Assembly: GCA_029859185.1 (NCBI GenBank)
Contig: JAOUDR010000127.1
Location: forward strand, 1 to 7,302
Direction of reading: 5' to 3'
DNA from: Gemmatimonadota bacterium
GTDB lineage: Bacteria; Gemmatimonadota; Gemmatimonadetes; Gemmatimonadales; GWC2-71-9
DNA length: 7,302 nt
A program made the translations under genes and the position numbers. The notes below the pieces were generated by a model. It saw nothing but the letters and a program-made list of their open reading frames with translations, was not told the origin of the DNA and ran no database searches. Of this stretch, positions 5,938 through 7,302 are shown in pieces; the first letter of the stretch is position 1, and every line of letters starts with the position of its first letter.

Positions 5938-7259
5938 CAGGCGTACATGCCGCGCAATCGGTGCACTGCCGCCACCCGCTCGACGGACAGCATGTAGGCG
6001 GCGGTTCGCATGTTCACCTGGTGCCGGCTCGCGACGGAGAGCACGTCGTGGAACGATCGCTGGATGATGGATTGCAGCCGGTCGTTGACGGTGGCTTCGT
6101 CCCAGAAGTACCCCGCGCGATCCTGGACCCACTCGAAGTAGGACACCGTCACGCCACCGGCATTGGCCAGGATGTCGGGGATCACGAACACGCCCTGTTC
6201 CTCGAGCACTCGATCCGCTCCGGGGGTCGTAGGGCCATTGGCGCCTTCGCAGATGACCCGGGCCTTGATGCGACTGGCGTTCTTGCGGGTGATCGCGTTT
6301 TCCACGGCGGCCGGTACGAGCACGTCAACGTCCAGCTCGAGCAAGTCGTCGGCCGCGATGGCATCCGCGCCGGGGTACCCGATCAGGAAGCGATGCTCGT
6401 GGATCCACTGGAGCGCGTCGTTGATGTAGATGCCGTTGGCGTTGTAGACCGCGCCGGACTTGTCGCTGATGGCGACGATCGTCAGGCCCTCCTGCTCCAG
6501 GAGCTGCGCGGCCACGGAGCCGACATTGCCGAACCCCTGGACGGCGACCTTGGTGCCGCGCATCGGCAGGCCGAGATGGCGCAGCGCCTCCTTGGTGGCG
6601 ATGACACAGCCGCGCCCCGTGGCCTCTCGGCGGCCGAGAGAGCCCCCCATCTCGATTGGTTTCCCGGTCACGACCCCCGTCACCGCATGCCGCTTGTGCA
6701 TCGAGAACGTGTCCATGATCCATGCCATCACACGCTCGTTCGTGTTGACGTCCGGCGCCGGGATGTCGGATTCAGGGCCGAAGATCTCGATCAGGGAGGC
6801 CGTATACCGGCGGGTGAGCCGTTCGAGCTCGGAGATGGACAACACACTTGGGTCGCAGACCACGCCGCCCTTGGCCCCGCCGAACGGGATGTTCACCACG
6901 GCGCACTTCCAGGTCATCCACGCGGCAAGGGCTTTGACCTCATCCAGCGTCACGTTCAGATCGAACCGGATTCCGCCCTTGCCCGGCCCTCGTGACGTGT
7001 TGTGCAGCACGCGATAGCCAGTGAAGACCTCGACCTCTCCTGCATCACGCATGACCGGCACGGCCACGATCACCTGTTTCTCGGGCGCACGAAGGACTTT
7101 GTAGAGTCCGGGATCGAGGTCCAGCAACTCGGCCGCGTGGTCGAACCGGGCCATCATCGCTTCGAACGGGTTGTTCTCGTCGAGCACCGGGTCCTTGCTG
7201 CGCCCGATGATCTCGCGGGCGGTGCGGACGCCGGCGGCGGAAGTGTTGGTGTCGGTCAT
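5937..7259 (-). CDS. gdhA: NAD(P)-dependent glutamate dehydrogenase (Glu/Leu/Phe/Val dehydrogenase family)
   Basis: The enzyme interconverts glutamate with 2-oxoglutarate and ammonium, linking nitrogen metabolism and the TCA cycle; it normally works as a cytosolic hexamer. The protein has 440 residues, the length of small hexameric GDHs. Substrate-domain residues are present: K94 in GPGKGGIRF, K118 in MTWK, catalytic K130 in FGGAKGG, D170 in PAPDVNT and S373 in GGVTVSYFEW, matching K89, K113, K125, D165 and S380 of the Clostridium symbiosum enzyme. The dinucleotide-binding loop is GFGNVG at 242-247, with D266 after the second strand; NAD or NADP preference cannot be settled by eye. The GDH-type pocket lysines argue for glutamate rather than leucine or phenylalanine. 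The start is the ATG at 7259, with AGGA 5 bases upstream. Its stop overlaps the rlmH start. Confidence 0.94.
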   Translation of the reverse strand: MTDTNTSAAGVRTAREIIGRSKDPVLDENNPFEAMMARFDHAAELLDLDPGLYKVLRAPEKQVIVAVPVMRDAGEVEVFTGYRVLHNTSRGPGKGGIRFDLNVTLDEVKALAAWMTWKCAVVNIPFGGAKGGVVCDPSVLSISELERLTRRYTASLIEIFGPESDIPAPDVNTNERVMAWIMDTFSMHKRHAVTGVVTGKPIEMGGSLGRREATGRGCVIATKEALRHLGLPMRGTKVAVQGFGNVGSVAAQLLEQEGLTIVAISDKSGAVYNANGIYINDALQWIHEHRFLIGYPGADAIAADDLLELDVDVLVPAAVENAITRKNASRIKARVICEGANGPTTPGADRVLEEQGVFVIPDILANAGGVTVSYFEWVQDRAGYFWDEATVNDRLQSIIQRSFHDVLSVASRHQVNMRTAAYMLSVERVAAVHRLRGMYA

Positions 7260-7302
7260 GCCGTTCCTGCAGCCGTTCCAGCGGCCGCGTGGGTGAAGCG
7301 TG
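7256..7302 (-). CDS. Possible 3' end of an upstream gene (partial, unrecognised)
   Basis: In one minus-strand frame the last bases of the window read RFTHAAAGTAAGTA and then TGA at 7258-7256. The stop overlaps the dehydrogenase ATG as ATGA, the junction type used between other genes of this cluster. Only 14 codons are visible, and they are low-complexity Ala/Gly/Thr, so neither product nor reality can be confirmed. The junction style is the main argument. Confidence 0.35.
   Translation of the reverse strand, partial: RFTHAAAGTAAGTA
7260..7283. repeat. Two copies of a 12-bp repeat before the glutamate dehydrogenase gene
   Basis: On the + strand GCCGTTCC occurs at 7260 and again at 7272, a 12-base period, with a partial third GCCG at 7284. 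In the frame of the possible upstream gene this encodes AGTA twice. The unit resembles the GCCGTTGT-type unit of the repeat in uvrC at the other end of the window. Confidence 0.5.
7265..7268 (-). promoter_or_regulatory. Shine-Dalgarno site of the glutamate dehydrogenase gene
   Basis: AGGA on the minus strand lies 5 bases before the ATG at 7259. It is among the clearer ribosome binding sites of the window and supports that start. It also falls within a 12-bp repeat. Confidence 0.55.

Noticed and set aside
5938..6132. 65-residue N-terminal extension of RlmH
   Set aside because: It overlaps the dehydrogenase gene, is Arg/Pro-rich, and RlmH proteins begin at the MVFHVVAVG strand.
5595..6995. Long open frame on the + strand (about 466 codons) across rlmH and the glutamate dehydrogenase gene
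   Set aside because: It lies antisense to two securely identified genes and its product is Arg/His/Asp-rich with no recognisable family. High GC makes long antisense frames common.
1..7302. Search for a defence, mobile or secondary-metabolite system
   Set aside because: All genes are housekeeping families on one strand with uniform composition. There are no integrases, transposases, terminal repeats or tRNA-associated att sites.

Overview
The window is very GC-rich, and every convincing gene lies on the minus strand, so the biological reading direction runs from base 7302 down to base 1. The genes look like ordinary bacterial chromosome. The mix of a bacillithiol-synthesis gene (bshC) with very high GC, MurJ and a UvrC of this type suggests Gemmatimonadota. 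Acidobacteriota or Deinococcota remain possible, because the lineage is inferred from gene content and style only.

In transcription order the layout is: (i) a possible 3' end of an unrecognised gene (7302 to 7256); (ii) an NAD(P)-dependent glutamate dehydrogenase (7259 to 5937); (iii) rlmH, the 23S rRNA pseudouridine-1915 methyltransferase (5937 to 5461); (iv) a class I SAM-dependent methyltransferase (5464 to 4742); (v) bshC, the cysteine-adding enzyme of bacillithiol synthesis (4745 to 3204); (vi) a small protein with one membrane segment and a coiled coil (3194 to 2910); (vii) murJ, the lipid II flippase (2905 to 1367); (viii) uvrC, the nucleotide-excision-repair endonuclease, cut by the window edge (1370 to 1). 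uvrC is about 456 codons of open frame with no stop inside the window.

The genes are packed with almost no space. Junctions are ATGA, GTGA or TGATG overlaps, or gaps of 4 to 9 bases. No promoter, terminator or intergenic region longer than 10 bases is visible, so this reads as the inside of one long operon whose promoter lies upstream of base 7302. Products span nitrogen metabolism, ribosome maturation, low-molecular-weight thiol synthesis, cell-wall export and DNA repair. It is best described as a mixed housekeeping operon, not a specialised accessory system.

Points worth a second look: the methyltransferase coupled to bshC (a candidate bacillithiol N-methyltransferase); a low-complexity Ala/Gly/Thr insertion in the UvrC nuclease domain made of an in-frame 12-bp tandem repeat; a related 12-bp repeat at the far end of the window; paired C7 tracts at the start of uvrC; and a C7 tract before the stop of the small membrane gene, where a +1 shift would fuse that protein in frame to MurJ. 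I see no mobile elements, CRISPR arrays, tRNA or rRNA genes.
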